Source of the DNA: Aphidius gifuensis
Taxonomy: Eukaryota > Arthropoda > Insecta > Hymenoptera > Braconidae
Direction: 5' to 3'
DNA: 64,000 bases
Assembly (NCBI RefSeq): GCF_014905175.1
Contig: NC_057789.1
Coordinates: 5,146,001 to 5,210,000 of the forward strand
Position 1 is the first letter of the stretch; every line of letters begins with the position of its first letter. The position numbers and the translations under genes are program-made. This document shows, piece after piece, positions 9,482 to 22,594 of the stretch. Under the pieces are notes generated by a model. The model saw nothing but the letters and a program-made list of their open reading frames with translations, had not been told where the DNA came from and did no database searches.

Positions 9482-11682
9482 ATTTAAATATCAAAAAAAA
9501 AACTTTATCTGTATTTTAAGTTTATGTTTTAAGAATAAACTGTTGTTGGGTCGTATTAGATTGTCGTTGTCCGGGGGTTGATTCAGGCATTTACCAACTT
9601 AATTCTCTTATTTTTAAATAGAGGGGTGGAAGATCGATTCGGAGCTTGCGCGATTCAAACTTACCCTTGTATCCTACCAATATACATCAATCTACAGACA
9701 TTCATCAAATGCCATATATTTTTTTATTACTCTAATCATCAAAGATTGAAATTATTTTCATAAACTCAACCCTTGTTTAACAATTAAATTTTAATTTGTT
9801 AAATTTTTTTAATTCATGCATGTTATGATGATCCCTTTGAAGACAATGAATTTAATTAAATCAAAAAAAAGAATCTTGATAAAATTTCGTTCAGATAAAT
9901 TACATTGTTTTACCTGAAACTTGATATAAAAATTTATATAGGGTTCGTGTAATAATAACTCAATCGATGCTACAAAAAAAAAAAAATATTGACCAAGGGT
10001 GAAAGTATGTGGGGTAAATAAAAAGGGAGAACATGAACGTTAAGTATTTTGTTAAATTTTAGGAGTTTGTCCTACCTAAATACTGATATGCTTGACGTAA
10101 ATTTTATGACTTGGCATAAACACATTGACAAAGGGGATGAGAGATAATATAGGAAAGGGTCAAGTTCATATACTGAGTTCATGGGATTTTTAAAATTGTG
10201 GTAAACAACTGGAACTTCCTGTCACAATAAATTTAATCACAATTAAATTCAATGACTTATGTATTTTTATTTTATTTTTTTTTTTGAATATCATTGTTAT
10301 TAAAATAATTACAAATAAATAAATAATTTAATATCAAGTCTTTGGTTTTATTTATTTCGTTGGTTTATAAATAATTGACATTAACATATGCATTAAATTA
10401 GTAAATAAAAATATACAGCTTATTCTAAGATCTAGTTTATAAAAAAAAGAAAAAAATGTTTCTAATTATTATTTTGATATATTCAATTAATAACGAGCTG
10501 CCAGACTAAATTTTTTTACTTGTATAAAATATTCTAGTGTTTTTTTTTTGTATAAAATTAACAACACTATTTTTTTTTTTTTTCATTTAAAATACATTCA
10601 TACATTCATACACAAATTAAAAGATTTTTTTTCTTCAATATTATTGAGGTAATGATGATAACAAGCAACAAAAAATAATTATTATTTAATAGCAATAGCT
10701 GATATGATAATAATAATCGGTAAAAATACTTTTGTAACACATTCAGGCACTTTTAAAAATGACAATAATATTATTATGCTTATTTTTTACTATTCTACAT
10801 TCTATTGTCTTGTTGTTATTATTAATCTTATTTAGCGTAACAATAAGTATACTGTTTTTTTTTTTTAACCAGTCATTATATGGTTCGAGGGTTTTTTTAA
10901 AATTCATTTAATGCCATACTTTTTTTTATTTATGCTTTATCAATTAAACATTTTACAGGGAGTATTATTATATTTCTCTTGATTTTTGTAAATTATTATT
11001 TTTTGATTAATAACGGCAAGACGTAAGCTAATCAACTAAAACTATTACACATTCTAAAACAATATAACATTTGAATAATAATTATGTTTAAGTTATTAAA
11101 AAATGATAATTTTCGATGAAAAATTGATATTTATAATTTCCATTACATTTATAAATTACTATAATATTAAAAACAATAAATTCTTTCACTCAATGAAAAA
11201 AAAAAAAATATAATAAACTACTCTATTTCGTTTTTGATTTTTATTTATTAATAATAACTGACTAATGATTTTTTAAGCAATTATAAAATAATATTTTTAA
11301 AATTTTTTTCTCTAATTCTAATTTATTAATACGTTTGTCTTTGATTATATGAGTATGTAAAGTCACATTAAATTAATTGTTTTAAGTATCTCTTTAAATT
11401 TAAATTATAAAAAAATAATAATAAATAATTAACCAATCAATTGTTTTATATGGAAATTAGTTTTTTAATTTTCTTATTTTTTTTTCCTTGTAGTTTTGGA
11501 TTTTTCTAATTTTTATTGTTAAAAAAAATACAATTATCTTTTGGTTTTTATTTCTTTTTTTCTTTCTATCATTTTGATTTAGTATAATATTTTTTTTGTT
11601 TTATTTTTTTTTTCCAGCAATATAAGAAGCTCTCGATTCAATGATATTGATTTAAGAACACTTTATTCGTATTATTTATTTG
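9482..11682. other. Long AT-rich intergenic region
   Basis: It contains the Rab 5' flank and, towards 11682, the probable 3' untranslated region of the next minus-strand gene. A GC-richer patch at about 9560-9680 has a 61-codon plus-strand ORF with no recognisable protein character. Nothing else is supported. Confidence 0.45.
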
Positions 11683-12662
11683 TTAGAGTATAGCGCACAT
11701 ACCGAGTCCAACAAGAATCATTCCAAGCATGCAAGTTAGATCTCGTTTGATATTAGAGTCCTTGAGACTGGCACCAGGAAGCACCTGATAATCCTGCCAC
11801 CAAAGAGACCACAATGGAATCACAACATGTAAAATATCAGGTATCATAAATCCCAAGTCACGAACCACCTGTATTTATAATGAAAAAAAAATAAATAATA
11901 AATTTATATATTTTTTAAAAAATAAAATAATAAAAAATAATTTACCTGATGAGCATAGCCTTCACCTCTCACAACATTAGTGATAAATTGATCCCAACTA
12001 CCAGCAAAGATATGTATTAATCCAATTCCACTAATTGCAAATGATTTTCTACGTGTTATTGGACATTTTAAATCAGCTAATTGTAATACAAAAAATGTTG
12101 ATAATAATTCAGTCATAGAAAATAATAATTGATGATACCATTGTGAATAATAATCATCATTCCAATAATTTATATATATCCACCATGAATAATAATGTGA
12201 AAATATTGCACCAACAAATAGTACAAACATTCCAAATCTTAAACGTCCACGAAACACTAACCATGCCAAATATTTAACAGCTTCATAAAATGCAACAACT
12301 CCAATAACTACTGTTGCCCATATTTTTAATGTTTGTGGTGTTGCATTAAAATACATGTGTTTATATGAAGCAATACCTGATTCATAAGAACCTAAAAATA
12401 AAATTAAAAAATATAAATTATTATTAATCACGTAAATAATTCTAATAATTTTATTATTTTTATAATTACCTTTAAAAACAGTATCCCAGCATGAACATGA
12501 ACAATATTGTTTATCAACATCTCGTGAAAATTCTCGCCAAAAATACCAAAGAAATAATATATGAAGTGGTGGTATTACTAGTGGTGCTAATACACCAATT
12601 AATTTCGATCCAAAATTTGATATGTTTGAAAAAATAAGACGTCTTAAAATCCTATAAACCAT
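11683..12662 (-). CDS. Multi-pass membrane protein, function unknown
   Basis: Three minus-strand exons: 12662-12470, 12391-11946 and 11868-11683 (274 aa), all GT-AG with matching phases. I do not recognise the family with confidence. The protein has about six to seven hydrophobic segments: near residue 20-40 (LIGVLAPLVIPPLHILFLWY), after a Cys-rich loop (CSCSCWD), then AFYEAVKYLAWLVF, GMFVLFVGAIFSHYYSWWIY, a segment at LLSTFFVLQLADL, one at GIGLIHIFAG, and a C-terminal MLGMILVGLGMCAIL. Loops are rich in aromatics and contain few charges. The last exon begins VVRDLGFMIPDILHVVIPLW, a strongly conserved-looking block. It is probably an endomembrane or plasma-membrane protein conserved in insects. 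Confidence 0.8.
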
Positions 12663-14620
12663 GTTAATGATATTGATGGATTTTTTTTTTATACAATATT
12701 TTTATTTATAATTGTTAAACATTTTGAGAAGAATCACTTGCACTTCATTGCTTAGCAATGCTTAGCAATAAACCGGCTACCGGAGTCCGGAGAGACAGGC
12801 AGTAACAGCTGAAAGACCTGAAAAATAAAATGTAAAAGGGGAAATATAGCGCATGCTCAAAAACAACTTCAAAGTACTCAAGATGTAAGCAAGATGATGA
12901 TACTTGACATAAAAAAAAAATTAAATAATAATAATTGTTTTATAAACACATTGAGAAAATAATTTAGAATTTTTTAAATCCTGTCTTATTTGTAATGAAA
13001 TTTCGATTGTTTAAAAATCGAAATTTATTTGAATTATAATTAAAACTATATTTTGAAAAATAATTATAATTGTAATAACAAGTTATAAGAATTAATTTGA
13101 GTTTAATATAGTTGAAAAAGTATTAAAAATAAATTTAGAAAAGTTTAGATTGATTATTAGACGATAAATTATTTCTAGTATTTATAGGATGTTTATAAAA
13201 CGACAAAGATAGACATATTAATCGATAAACTAGCAAGTAGAGAACTTTTGATTTGAATATTAGAAAATATATAAAATCTAAATTTACATTTTTATTAAAT
13301 AACAAAGTTTGTAAAAAAAAATAAAAAAATTAAATTCAAGTATAAAATAAAAACGAAGTAAGTAATGTCTAGTTTATATAATTTTAAATTTTGTTTTAAA
13401 TATAAATTTTCATTACACTTGTCACGATACGTACTCAATTCCCCAAATAATATATATTTATCCGAGAATACTACTAATGTAGTTCATCGACCTATCATAC
13501 TGCACACATTTTATTTTCTTGTGCTAATTTAAGTATACTAGAATTTAAAATTTCATACAAGTCTTAAAACTTGCACTTGATTCCATTTAAAATTCCATGG
13601 AGAGAAAAAAAAAAAAAGAAAAAATCTTTCGTCTGCATGTTTCTTTAGAGTCACATTTATAAATTTTTGCATTTATTTTGAAGTATAATTATGGAATAAA
13701 AGACCGGAACAGTCAGTAGGTTGTTTTTTATTTTTTTTCCTTTTTTTTACACCCATTGAAAGTAAGGTGCCCAACTTGTAACTTGTGCCAGATGGTACAC
13801 TCGGATAATATTAATTCACCTCAATGTGTTGAAAAGAGAAATAAATATATTCTCTCTACCAATTGGATTTTTGCTTCAGCATGAGAACCAAGTGTCAAGG
13901 AACAGATGGACAACTGATTACTACCACAAGCCTTTTTTCTTCTGTTACTATTCATACAGAAAAAACATAATAATAGTAACAATAAATGCATAAATAAATA
14001 TTTAAATGAAAAAGTATTTTTATAAAAAATCATTACAAACTTGTATGTTTAAAATTTATTGAAGTAATAAAAATTGATTTAAATAATATCAATAAGTTGA
14101 CAGCTTATTCAACATTTGATCATACGAATGTAAATATATTTGAAGTGATGTTGTCTATTATTGTTGTAAATATTTATAAAATCATTTTTAGAATTAAAAA
14201 AAACAAAAACTCAATATCAATCTTCTGTTTATGCCAGATTCTAAAATAAATAAAATGATTTAATTATAATTTTTTATAAACAAAAAATTGGATATTGATG
14301 AAAAAATTCTTACTTGAAATTAAAAATAAAGATAGAAGTCTACTGCATGGGTTAAATATAAATATTTTGTTTTCACTTTTTTTTATCTATTAACATCAAG
14401 TAGTTCATTATAAGCTTGATTTTTTTTATTCTTTTTTTTTTTTTGTAATTCTGGTGTTATATCTAGATGTTGTTATTCTAAATTTTCAAACCAGAATTTA
14501 CTTGGTGCATCATCAATTAATATATAATTTTTTTTAAAATGTTTAAACATTTTTATTGTATATTAAATTTTTTTTTTCAATCAAACTTTTTTAAATTATA
14601 TATTTTGTAATAATCATCCT
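12663..14620. other. AT-rich intergenic region
   Basis: It begins with the 5' flank of the membrane-protein gene: a GC-richer patch at 12770-12830 that is the likely promoter. No ORF with protein-like composition is seen. Short ORFs such as the one at 13821-14033 are low-complexity and overlap AT runs. Confidence 0.4.
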
Positions 14621-15282
14621 GGTTCAACGTCATTTAATACTTGTAATAATTTATTCTTCATAAATTGTTGAACATTCCTTATTTTTTTAAACATTTTTCG
14701 TTATAGCTATCTGCAAACAGTTGATTTAAATTATTTGTTTGTAAATAATGATATTTGTTGTTGTTTACCTTTAAACGTCATGCATCGAATAACTTCTAAC
14801 CTCTTGATAATAATATTAAAGATTAATAACACAGTAAATAAATTATAATTTTTGTTCGTTGGAACATAATTTAAAAACACAATTGTTGACTACAATTCAT
14901 TTAAATTGTTTATATACCTATATTCAGTAAAATTGTTGATAAAAAATCATAACAAATAACAACAAATAATAACAAAAATGTCAATAAGCTTATATAAATT
15001 TCCGCAAAATGGCGTTGGCACTACCTGTTGAACATCTGGCTGACATATAAATTACATTGTATTACATATGTATGCATAAAATAGCGGGCTTTCTTGTTTT
15101 CTCATTATCACCACTTGTTTGATTACAATTAATCAGTTTTTTTTTAAATTGAATTAAACAAAGATAAATTTTAAATTTCATTCAAACAAGATCATAGATA
15201 TATTTATAAATACTGATATTAATAAATAATATTTTTTTCACCAATATTTTTGTTTAATATTATTATTTAATATTAAGAACAC

Positions 15283-16485
15283 ATGTTCCTTTACGATTGG
15301 ATCTTCAATGGCCTAGACTATCTTGGTGAGTTACAATTTTTCTAAATACTATTTCAACTTAAAATGATCAACTAATTTTACATTGCAAAATTTATTTATT
15401 TAATTTATTATTTTCTTAAAAAATTACATTTTATTTTCAAGTCAAAAATACATTATTGTTGATAATTTTAATTGGGTAGATAATATTTATTATTAACATT
15501 ATTCTAGCTAAATGACAAAGTTATTTTTATTTATTTGTAATCAAAAATATTTTTTATAAATGTTACACGTCAGTTTTTTAGTAAAAAAAAACGATAGAAA
15601 TAAAAGACATGTCACTGATAAATCAATGACTCATCAGCGATTATTTTGATAACTAACACCTCAGGTTATTTACATAACCAATGTCGTCTATTTTTCTATA
15701 AAAAGGTTTATGGCGAAAAAGTGGCAAACTATTATTTCTTGGTTTGGGTCATGCTGGAAAAACAACACTTTTTCATCTGCTCAAAACTGATAGATTGATG
15801 CTAACGTCCCCAACGTTTAGTGCACGTAATAACAACCAATTAACTATTAATTATAAATTAAATTAAATTCACAATATAATATTAATTAATCTCTTCTTTT
15901 CTTTTTTAAATTTGAAGAATGTGAAAAAATTTCAATTGATAATAGGTGTTTTACAACATACGATCTTGGTGGTCATTTCATTAATGGTAATCAATAAAAT
16001 GTTTAATAAAGTATTGTTAAAATATAAATAAATTTATCAAAGATAATTTATTTTTTTTATTTCAACAGCTCGAAAAATTTGGAGAGACTATTTTTCGTTA
16101 GCTGATGCTATTGTATTTCTAATTGATGCAAATGATAGATCATATTTCCCTGAATCAAAAATTGAACTTGAAGCTTTATTGACTAATGACGATATTAGTT
16201 CATATCCAATACTCATTTTAGGCAATAAAATTGATAGAAAAGGTGCAGCATCTGAAACTGAAATACTGGAATATTTTAATATTCACCATTTGACAACTGG
16301 AAAAGTGAGTCATTTATTATTAAACTTTAAAATTAATTTATATTTGTTGAAATAATTATTAATTTTAGGGAAAAATATCAAGAAAAGATATTCATAGTCG
16401 TCCTTTGGAATTGTTCATGTGTTCAGTGCTTAAAAGAGAAGGATATGGTGAAGGTTTTCGTTGGCTTTCTCAATATATCGACTAA
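15283..16485 (+). CDS. Divergent Sar1-like GTPase, paralogue 1
   Basis: Five exons: 15283-15325, 15706-15825, 15918-15986, 16069-16304 and 16369-16485 (194 aa). Sar1 starts COPII coat assembly at ER exit sites. This copy keeps the N-terminal amphipathic segment (MFLYDWIFNGLDYLG), DLGGH with the catalytic His, NKID, and the C-terminus GEGFRWLSQYID. It departs from the family at sites that are normally fixed. The P-loop is GLGHAGKTT where GLDNAGKTT is usual. Switch I is PTFSAQCEK where PTLHPTSEE is usual, though the Mg-binding Thr of PT remains. One extra residue follows DLGGH (FIN before ARKIW). The frame and all splice sites are intact, so it is probably expressed but biochemically changed. 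Confidence 0.85.
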
Positions 16486-17297
16486 ATATTTATTTTAAAA
16501 AAATAAAAAATATTAACATTATTATAATATATCTATATTATCAATTTTTAAATAATTTTAAAAAAATAAATTTAAGAAAACTATACAATTACTCAACTTT
16601 GAAAAAAGTATTTTTTTAAATTATATTTTTATTCCAGAAGCTTTTAATACTTGTAATAATTTATTTCCTATAAATTGCTAAATATTTCTTATTTTTTTAA
16701 ACATTTTTCATTAGCTACCTGCAAACAGTTGATTTAAATTATTTCTTGTTTGTAAATATTGTTATGATATTTGTTGTTGTTTACCTTTAAACGTCATGCA
16801 TCAAATAATTTCTAACCTCTTGATAATAATATTGAACATTAATAATTACGTTAAATTGGGAGTAAATAAATTATAATTTTTTTTCGTTAAAACATAATTT
16901 AAATACACAATTGCTGACTTCTCATTTAAATTGTTGATATATTATTAAAAAAGGTGTATTGACTTCAGTAAATAATATTGATAACAAATCATAGTAAACA
17001 ACGAATAAGAATAATAATAATAACAATGTCAATGAGTTTATATAAATTTCCGCAAAATGGCGTTGGCACTACCTGTAGAACATCTGATTGACATAAAACA
17101 GCGGGCTTTCTTGTTTTCTCATTTAGCTCATTTATCATCACACGTTTGATTACAATTCATCAGTTTTTTTAAACAAAAATAAATTTTAAAATTCATCACA
17201 TAAACAAGATCATAGATATATTCATAAGAACTGATATTAATAAATATTCTATTCACGAATATTTTTGTTTAATATTATTATTTAATATTAAGAACAA

Positions 17298-18558
17298 ATG
17301 TTTCTCTATGACTGGATCTTCAATGCCCTAGGCTATCTTGGTGAGTTACAATTTTTCTAAATATTATTTCAACTTGAAATAATCAACTAATTTTACCTTG
17401 CAAAATTTATTTGTTTAATTTATTATTTGCTAAAAAAATTACGTTTTGTTTTCAAGTCAAAAATACATTATTATTGATAATTTTAATTGGGTCGAGATCT
17501 TGCATCATCCAAATTAAAAACATGTAAATTTAATGATAATAATTTGTTATTAAAATTATTCTAGCTAAATGACAAAGTTATTTATATTTATTTGTAATTA
17601 AATATATTTTTTATAAATGTGACACGTTAGTTTTTCAGTCAAAAAAACGATATAAATAAAAGACACGTCACTGATAAATCAATGACTCATCAGCGATATT
17701 ATTCTGATAACTAACACCTCAGGTTATTTACATTTAAAAATAATATGATTACAAACTAATGTCGTCTATTTTTTTCTAAAAAGGTTTATGGAAAAAAAGT
17801 GGCAAATTATTATTTCTTGGTTTGGATAATGCTGGAAAAACAACACTTCTTCATCTGCTCAAAACTGATAGATTAATTCAAGCAAACCCAACACATCTTC
17901 CACGTAAGAACAAACAATCAACTATTAATTATAAATTAAATTAAAAATACAATATAATATTAATTAATTTCTTTTTTTTTTTAATTTAAAGAATGTGAAG
18001 AAATGTCAATTGGTGACATGTGTTTTACAACATATGATCTTGGTGGTCACATTGAGGGTAATCAATAAAATTTTCATTATAAATTATTGCTAAAATATAA
18101 ATATTTTTATTAAATATAATTTATTTCTTTTATTTCAACAGCTCGAAGAGTTTGGAGAGATTATTTTCCAGCAGTTGATGCTATTGTATTTCTAGTTGAT
18201 GCAACTGATAGATCACGTTTTCCTGCATCACGTCATGAGCTTCATGGTCTTTTGACAGATGACAATATTAGTTCATGTCCAATACTCGTTTTGGGCAATA
18301 AAATTGATCTAGAAGGTGCAGCATCTGAAACTGAAATACTGGACTATTTTAATATTCATCATTTAACAACTGGAAAAGTAAGTCTATTATTATTAAACTT
18401 TAAAATTAATTTATATTCATTCAAATCATTATTAATTTTAGGGAAAAATATCAAGAGAAGATACACATAGTCGTCCTTTAGAATTGTTCATGTGTTCATT
18501 GAATAAAAAACAAGGATATGGTGAAGGTTTTCGTTGGCTTTCTCAATATATCGATTAA
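17298..18558 (+). CDS. Divergent Sar1-like GTPase, paralogue 2
   Basis: Five exons: 17298-17340, 17784-17903, 17992-18057, 18142-18377 and 18442-18558 (193 aa, the family's usual length). The P-loop is canonical (GLDNAGKTT), as are DLGGH, NKID and the C-terminus. Switch I reads PTHLPQCEE instead of PTLHPTSEE, sharing the Q-C pair with paralogue 1, and DLGGH is followed by IEARRVW. So the switch I change came before the duplication that made the two paralogues, and the P-loop change in paralogue 1 came after. The predicted role is ER-exit or a derived membrane-traffic function. Confidence 0.87.
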
Positions 18559-19634
18559 ATATTTATTAAAAAAAAAAAAAGTAAACATTAACATTATCAT
18601 AATATATTTATATTTTTGTTTTTTTTTTTAATTTCATCTATTATTAATTTTTAAATAATTTAAAAAGTAAATAAATATAATTACTCAACTTTGGAAAAAT
18701 TATTTTTTAAATTACAATTTTATTCCGGAAGATCCGGATTTAAAATGGCGACTCAGTGTAACGTCATCAGTGCCAACTAAAAAAAATGGGTTAGGTCTAC
18801 AACAGTGTGCATATGTGTGTTTGTGTCAAAAAAAAAAAATTGGAAAAACACACGACTGATACTCAAAATATTTTTAATAATTTTCCATTTGTTAATGATT
18901 AATATTAGTTATTTTATAATAGACAAATTAACAAATTAAAGCAGCATCTAAAACAAATAATTGATTTAATTCGAGGTGAGTTTTTTTTTTTGTTAGTGAA
19001 TCACCAAGTCCCAGATCATAAATCCAAAGTGCAAAACCAATATCACCAATTATGCGCCCCCTTTTGCCAAGCATAACGGAGTATGTCTTATTTTATTTTT
19101 CTTAACTACGTTTTTTTTTTTATATTATTAAACATACGTTTAATTTATTTATCAAGAAACCAGTGTTATTTTTAGTTAGCATTAATTTTTAAAACATTGT
19201 TGTATTTTTAATTGAGTTATTATTATTATTTTTTGTTAGTCGTGACACAGCTGTTTCATTGCAACTGCTGTTTTGTGCTGCATATCAATTATCTTAATTC
19301 TCAAGTGAGTGTCTTGATTAATTTTACAAAAAAAAAAAAAAAAAAAGAAATTAGTTGCATATGCAGAGAAGTTGTGTTAAAAAAATTTATTTACGTGTGA
19401 CAATTTCCCAAGACCCAAAAAAATATTTAAGACGTCTGTCAAGGTTATCCACGTATCTCCCAGAATACTTGAAACATTGTGACTTGTAAATATCATCATT
19501 TCCCTTGTCATGAATAACGCGTAATACATGTGACGTTTTTATTTATTTATTACTAATTTTTTTTCATTTGATTTTATTGCAGTATCATTGAGAGAGACAG
19601 ACATTTGTTGCGTTTCATTTTAATATCATAAAAC
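18559..19634. other. Sar1 upstream region and probable 5' untranslated exon
   Basis: At 18740-18790 a GC-richer patch (AAAATGGCGACTCAGTG) resembles a core promoter with a YY1/Pho-type ATGGCG word; similar ATGGCG words lie upstream of both paralogues. A probable untranslated exon ends near 18973 with a GTGAGT donor, and the acceptor of the coding part may be the TGCAG before 19583. No protein is supported. Confidence 0.4.
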
Positions 19635-20709
19635 ATGTTTATTTTTGACTGGTTTACTGGAGTTCTTGGCTACTTGGGTAAGTTTTTTTTTTTGTTATTT
19701 TTATCAAGTTATTGAGTAAACAATTTTTGCATGAGATTGACATGAGAGACATGTGAATAATATGTTTTACCAATATGTTAAATTAATTGAGTCTCAATTA
19801 CTCTCAAGGCTTTTATTAATAAAATTATTTTTCCAGGGCTATGGAAAAAGGGCGGTAAATTACTGTTTCTTGGTCTTGATAATGCTGGAAAAACAACACT
19901 ATTACACATGCTCAAGGATGATCGACTAGCTCAACATGTACCCACATTGCATCCAAGTAATTAATTTTATTTTTTCTATAACAAAATGACCTTTGGTTTT
20001 TTGTTTTTGTTTGCTGTATTAAATTATTTAAAAACTCGTAATGTCGGATGTTATTTCATGAATGAATAATTAATTATTTCAACATATTAACATAAATATT
20101 TTTTTTAGCATCTGAGGAATTGTCCATTGGCAATATTCGTTTCACAACATTTGATCTTGGTGGTCACTCACAGGGTAAATAAAATTGAAATATATTTTAT
20201 TATATTTATTTATAGTAATGAGGTCAATTGATAATTAATAATTTTATCATATTAATTTATTTAGCTCGTCGAGTATGGAAGGATTATTTTCCAGCAGTAG
20301 ATGCTATTGTATTTTTAGTTGATGCAAGTGATAGATCAAGATTGCCTGAATCAAGAAATGAACTTGAAGCTTTATTGACTGATGAACAACTCAGTACATG
20401 TCCTGTCCTTGTTTTAGGCAATAAAATTGATAAACCAGGTGCAGCATCAGAAGATGAACTTAGAAATTTCTTTAATCTTTTTGGCCAAACATCTGGCAAG
20501 GTATTTATTGATTGATTTGTTATTGATTTATCATTGACTTTAATTATATTGTATAATGATAAATAATATTTTATTTTTTTTCTTAAAAAAAGGGCAAAGT
20601 AGCTAAATGTGATCTTCAAGGTCGTGCACTTGAATTGTTCATGTGTTCAGTATTGAAAAGACAAGGATATGGTGAGGGCTTTCGTTGGCTCGCCCAGTAC
20701 ATTGACTAA
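19635..20709 (+). CDS. Sar1: Sar1, COPII small GTPase (canonical copy)
   Basis: Five exons: 19635-19677, 19837-19956, 20109-20174, 20265-20500 and 20593-20709 (193 aa). In the GTP form, Sar1 inserts its N-terminal helix into the ER membrane and recruits Sec23/24 and then Sec13/31. All hallmarks are present: MFIFDWFTGVLGYLGLWKK at the N-terminus, GLDNAGKTT, switch I VPTLHPTSEE, DLGGHSQARRVW, NKIDKPGAASEDEL, and the end GEGFRWLAQYID. The exon boundaries are the same as in the two divergent copies upstream, giving a three-gene cluster on one strand. This copy is almost certainly the essential one. A long AT-rich 3' region follows. Confidence 0.97.
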
Positions 20710-21587
20710 GTATCCACGTAAATATACATTTGATCAATTCACTACATTTATCAGAAATAAAATCTTAAAAAAAATCATACGATCTAATCGTTATTGATCG
20801 ATTAAAAAAAAAAAAAAAAATTTAACTATTGAACATTTTTTGTATCTTTTAAAAAGAAAAAAAATATTAAAACAAAGTAATAATAATTCACACATTGGTA
20901 TCAGAGTTTATAGTATTTAATTCAAAATTAATCTGATATTAGTGAATAACATTTTCATCATAGATTAAAAAAACAATGAAAAAAAAAAAAAAAAAATTAA
21001 ATAATAAAATTATTTTAAATTGACAAATTTAACAACTGAGGTTAGATGAATGTTTTTTTTTTTCTTCATGTCCAGTTGATTACAATAAACACCTGTTTTA
21101 GTTTATTTAAAAAAATAAAATAAACATTAAAATAATGGAATGAAAAATATTAAAATAAAAAATAAAAAAAAAAAATTAACATTTTGATAAATAAATAATA
21201 CGTACGAATTTATTATTTAAAATATTTTTCTGGGAGTTTTTTTATTTATTTTTCTTTGTTTTTTTTTTATATACGTATGGTACAATGTAAATAAAAGCTT
21301 ATTTGCTTTGAACATTGTGAATAAAATTAAACATATTTTGTTCATACAATACTAATTTTTGGTCGTCGAATATAATTATTAATTTATAAATTATTTATTT
21401 TTAAAAAATTATGCTGAAAAAAATAATTTATTTTAAATAGTTACTTGTTTGTCTTTCTTATCTATCTGGTAGTTTTTTAATTGAGCTAAATAGGATAACA
21501 ATAAATTAATGAATCAGCTGTTTTTCTGATACGTTGAGTAATCTTTATCGTGTCATTATTGCCATTTTTGCTTACGTTATTATATTT
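20710..21587. other. Sar1 3' region
   Basis: AT-rich, with many poly-A and poly-T runs and AATAAA-type words (for example near 21289 and 21320). It is the probable 3' untranslated region and intergenic spacer. Confidence 0.45.
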
Positions 21588-21785
21588 CCGGAATCATGTG
21601 ATTATTATCAATGAAAATAATTGTTCACAGTGTTTTAAATTTAATTTAATAATATAAATACTAATTGAAATTAAGTAAAAAAAAATAGAATAATTTTATA
21701 AAGCCAGTATAATTTCCTGTTAGTTAATCAAGTGCTGGGGAATTCCACTTTGGTTCATTGTCTTTATTGATTATTCGAGCACATA
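21588..21785 (+). repeat. Left copy of a direct repeat flanking F-box copy B
   Basis: It starts TATTTCCGGAATCATGTGAT and runs to about CGAGCACATAAG. The same order of words returns at about 25168-25405 (TTTCCGGAATCATGTGATTA, TAATCAAGTGCT, GAATTCCACTT, CGAGCA) with indels. The pair brackets the block that contains F-box copy B. Confidence 0.75.
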
Positions 21786-22084
21786 AGTCCTCTTTAAAGT
21801 TTGATTTCTTTATTAATATATTGTTTGCAATATTAATCTCCACTTTGAGACAGTTAATCAGACAAAGTTTTTTTTTTTCCAATTGTTTTTATTGACATTG
21901 TATATTAGCAAAATATTTAATAAGCTATTTATCTTTTTACAAGAAAATTAAAATATAGAATGTTACCGTTCATTTTTTTTTATTATTCGTAAACAATAAA
22001 ATCAGTTGTAACGTAAATACTAATCGGCTCGTTAATCACTTTTTATTATTTTTTTTTATTACAAGTCTGTCAACAGTTGAGCTG

Positions 22085-22280
22085 TATAAAAAAAGAAACA
22101 CTGTGACAGTGTGCTTGTTATTAATTCAGCAGTTACTTTAATTAAAAGAATATTAATTATTCAAACAATTGATTTTAATATCTCTAATGGTATGCACGTC
22201 TATTAACAAACATCAACGTCAATTGCATACCTGAATTTCATTTTTTTTTTCGTTGCTGAACTGTCATCTTAAAGCCTATG
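22085..22280 (-). pseudogene. Decayed copy of a signal-peptide exon
   Basis: On the minus strand this matches exon 1 and the upstream flank of the small type I membrane protein gene at 28060-28783. The start ATGGAGAT has become ATTAGAGAT (start lost and +1), and a second +1 lies in the signal peptide (TTGAATAATTAATATTC against TTGATAATTAATATTT). The flank shares AAACATCAACGTCAATTG. No downstream exon is present. It is a dead fragment. Confidence 0.75.
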
Positions 22281-22594
22281 TTCTCCACATGGAGTTTAAT
22301 ACCTGTTTAATACCTATCCATGGTTCTCCGAATCTTAGTTCTTGGAATTTTGGGACCTAGGTGAATTCAGTTCTGGTGAAACTGATTTTTTTTGCCGAAT
22401 TGTGGATCCACGACGTTCAGTCATCTATTAGGCTATCTTGTAAAATAGTGGAGGATAACTTGTGCTGTTTCCAATCCACTTGTTGAATTTCCATATTTTC
22501 AACAGTTGAATAAAATTTTTTTAAATTAAGTAATCTTTAGGGTTTCTATTAGCTATATCTATTTAATAATATTTACGCGTTGGGAGTGAAAAAT
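22281..22594. other. F-box copy B upstream region
   Basis: Inverted match to about 6358-6660 upstream of copy A (for example GACGTTCAGTCATCTATTAG, 22412-22431). It contains GTTCTCCGAATC, a word of the dispersed TCTCCGAA repeat. It is the probable promoter of the copy B gene. Confidence 0.5.

Larger units (their letters stand above)
14621..18590 (+). repeat. Tandem duplication carrying two Sar1-like genes
   Basis: Two roughly 1.9 kb units lie head to tail: about 14621-16520 and 16640-18590. They share upstream sequence (for example ATGGCGTTGGCACTACCTGT at 15009 and 17058), all exons, and intron sequence such as TCACTGATAAATCAATGACT. Small indels are scattered throughout. The canonical Sar1 gene downstream shares the exon structure but not this intron or flank similarity, so the two units arose by a later duplication. 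Confidence 0.85.

Noticed and set aside
9578..9763. 61-codon plus-strand ORF upstream of the Rab gene
   Set aside because: No domain character, no splice support; probably promoter-proximal sequence.
20284..20619. 111-codon minus-strand ORF across Sar1 exon 4
   Set aside because: Antisense shadow of a well-supported Sar1 exon.
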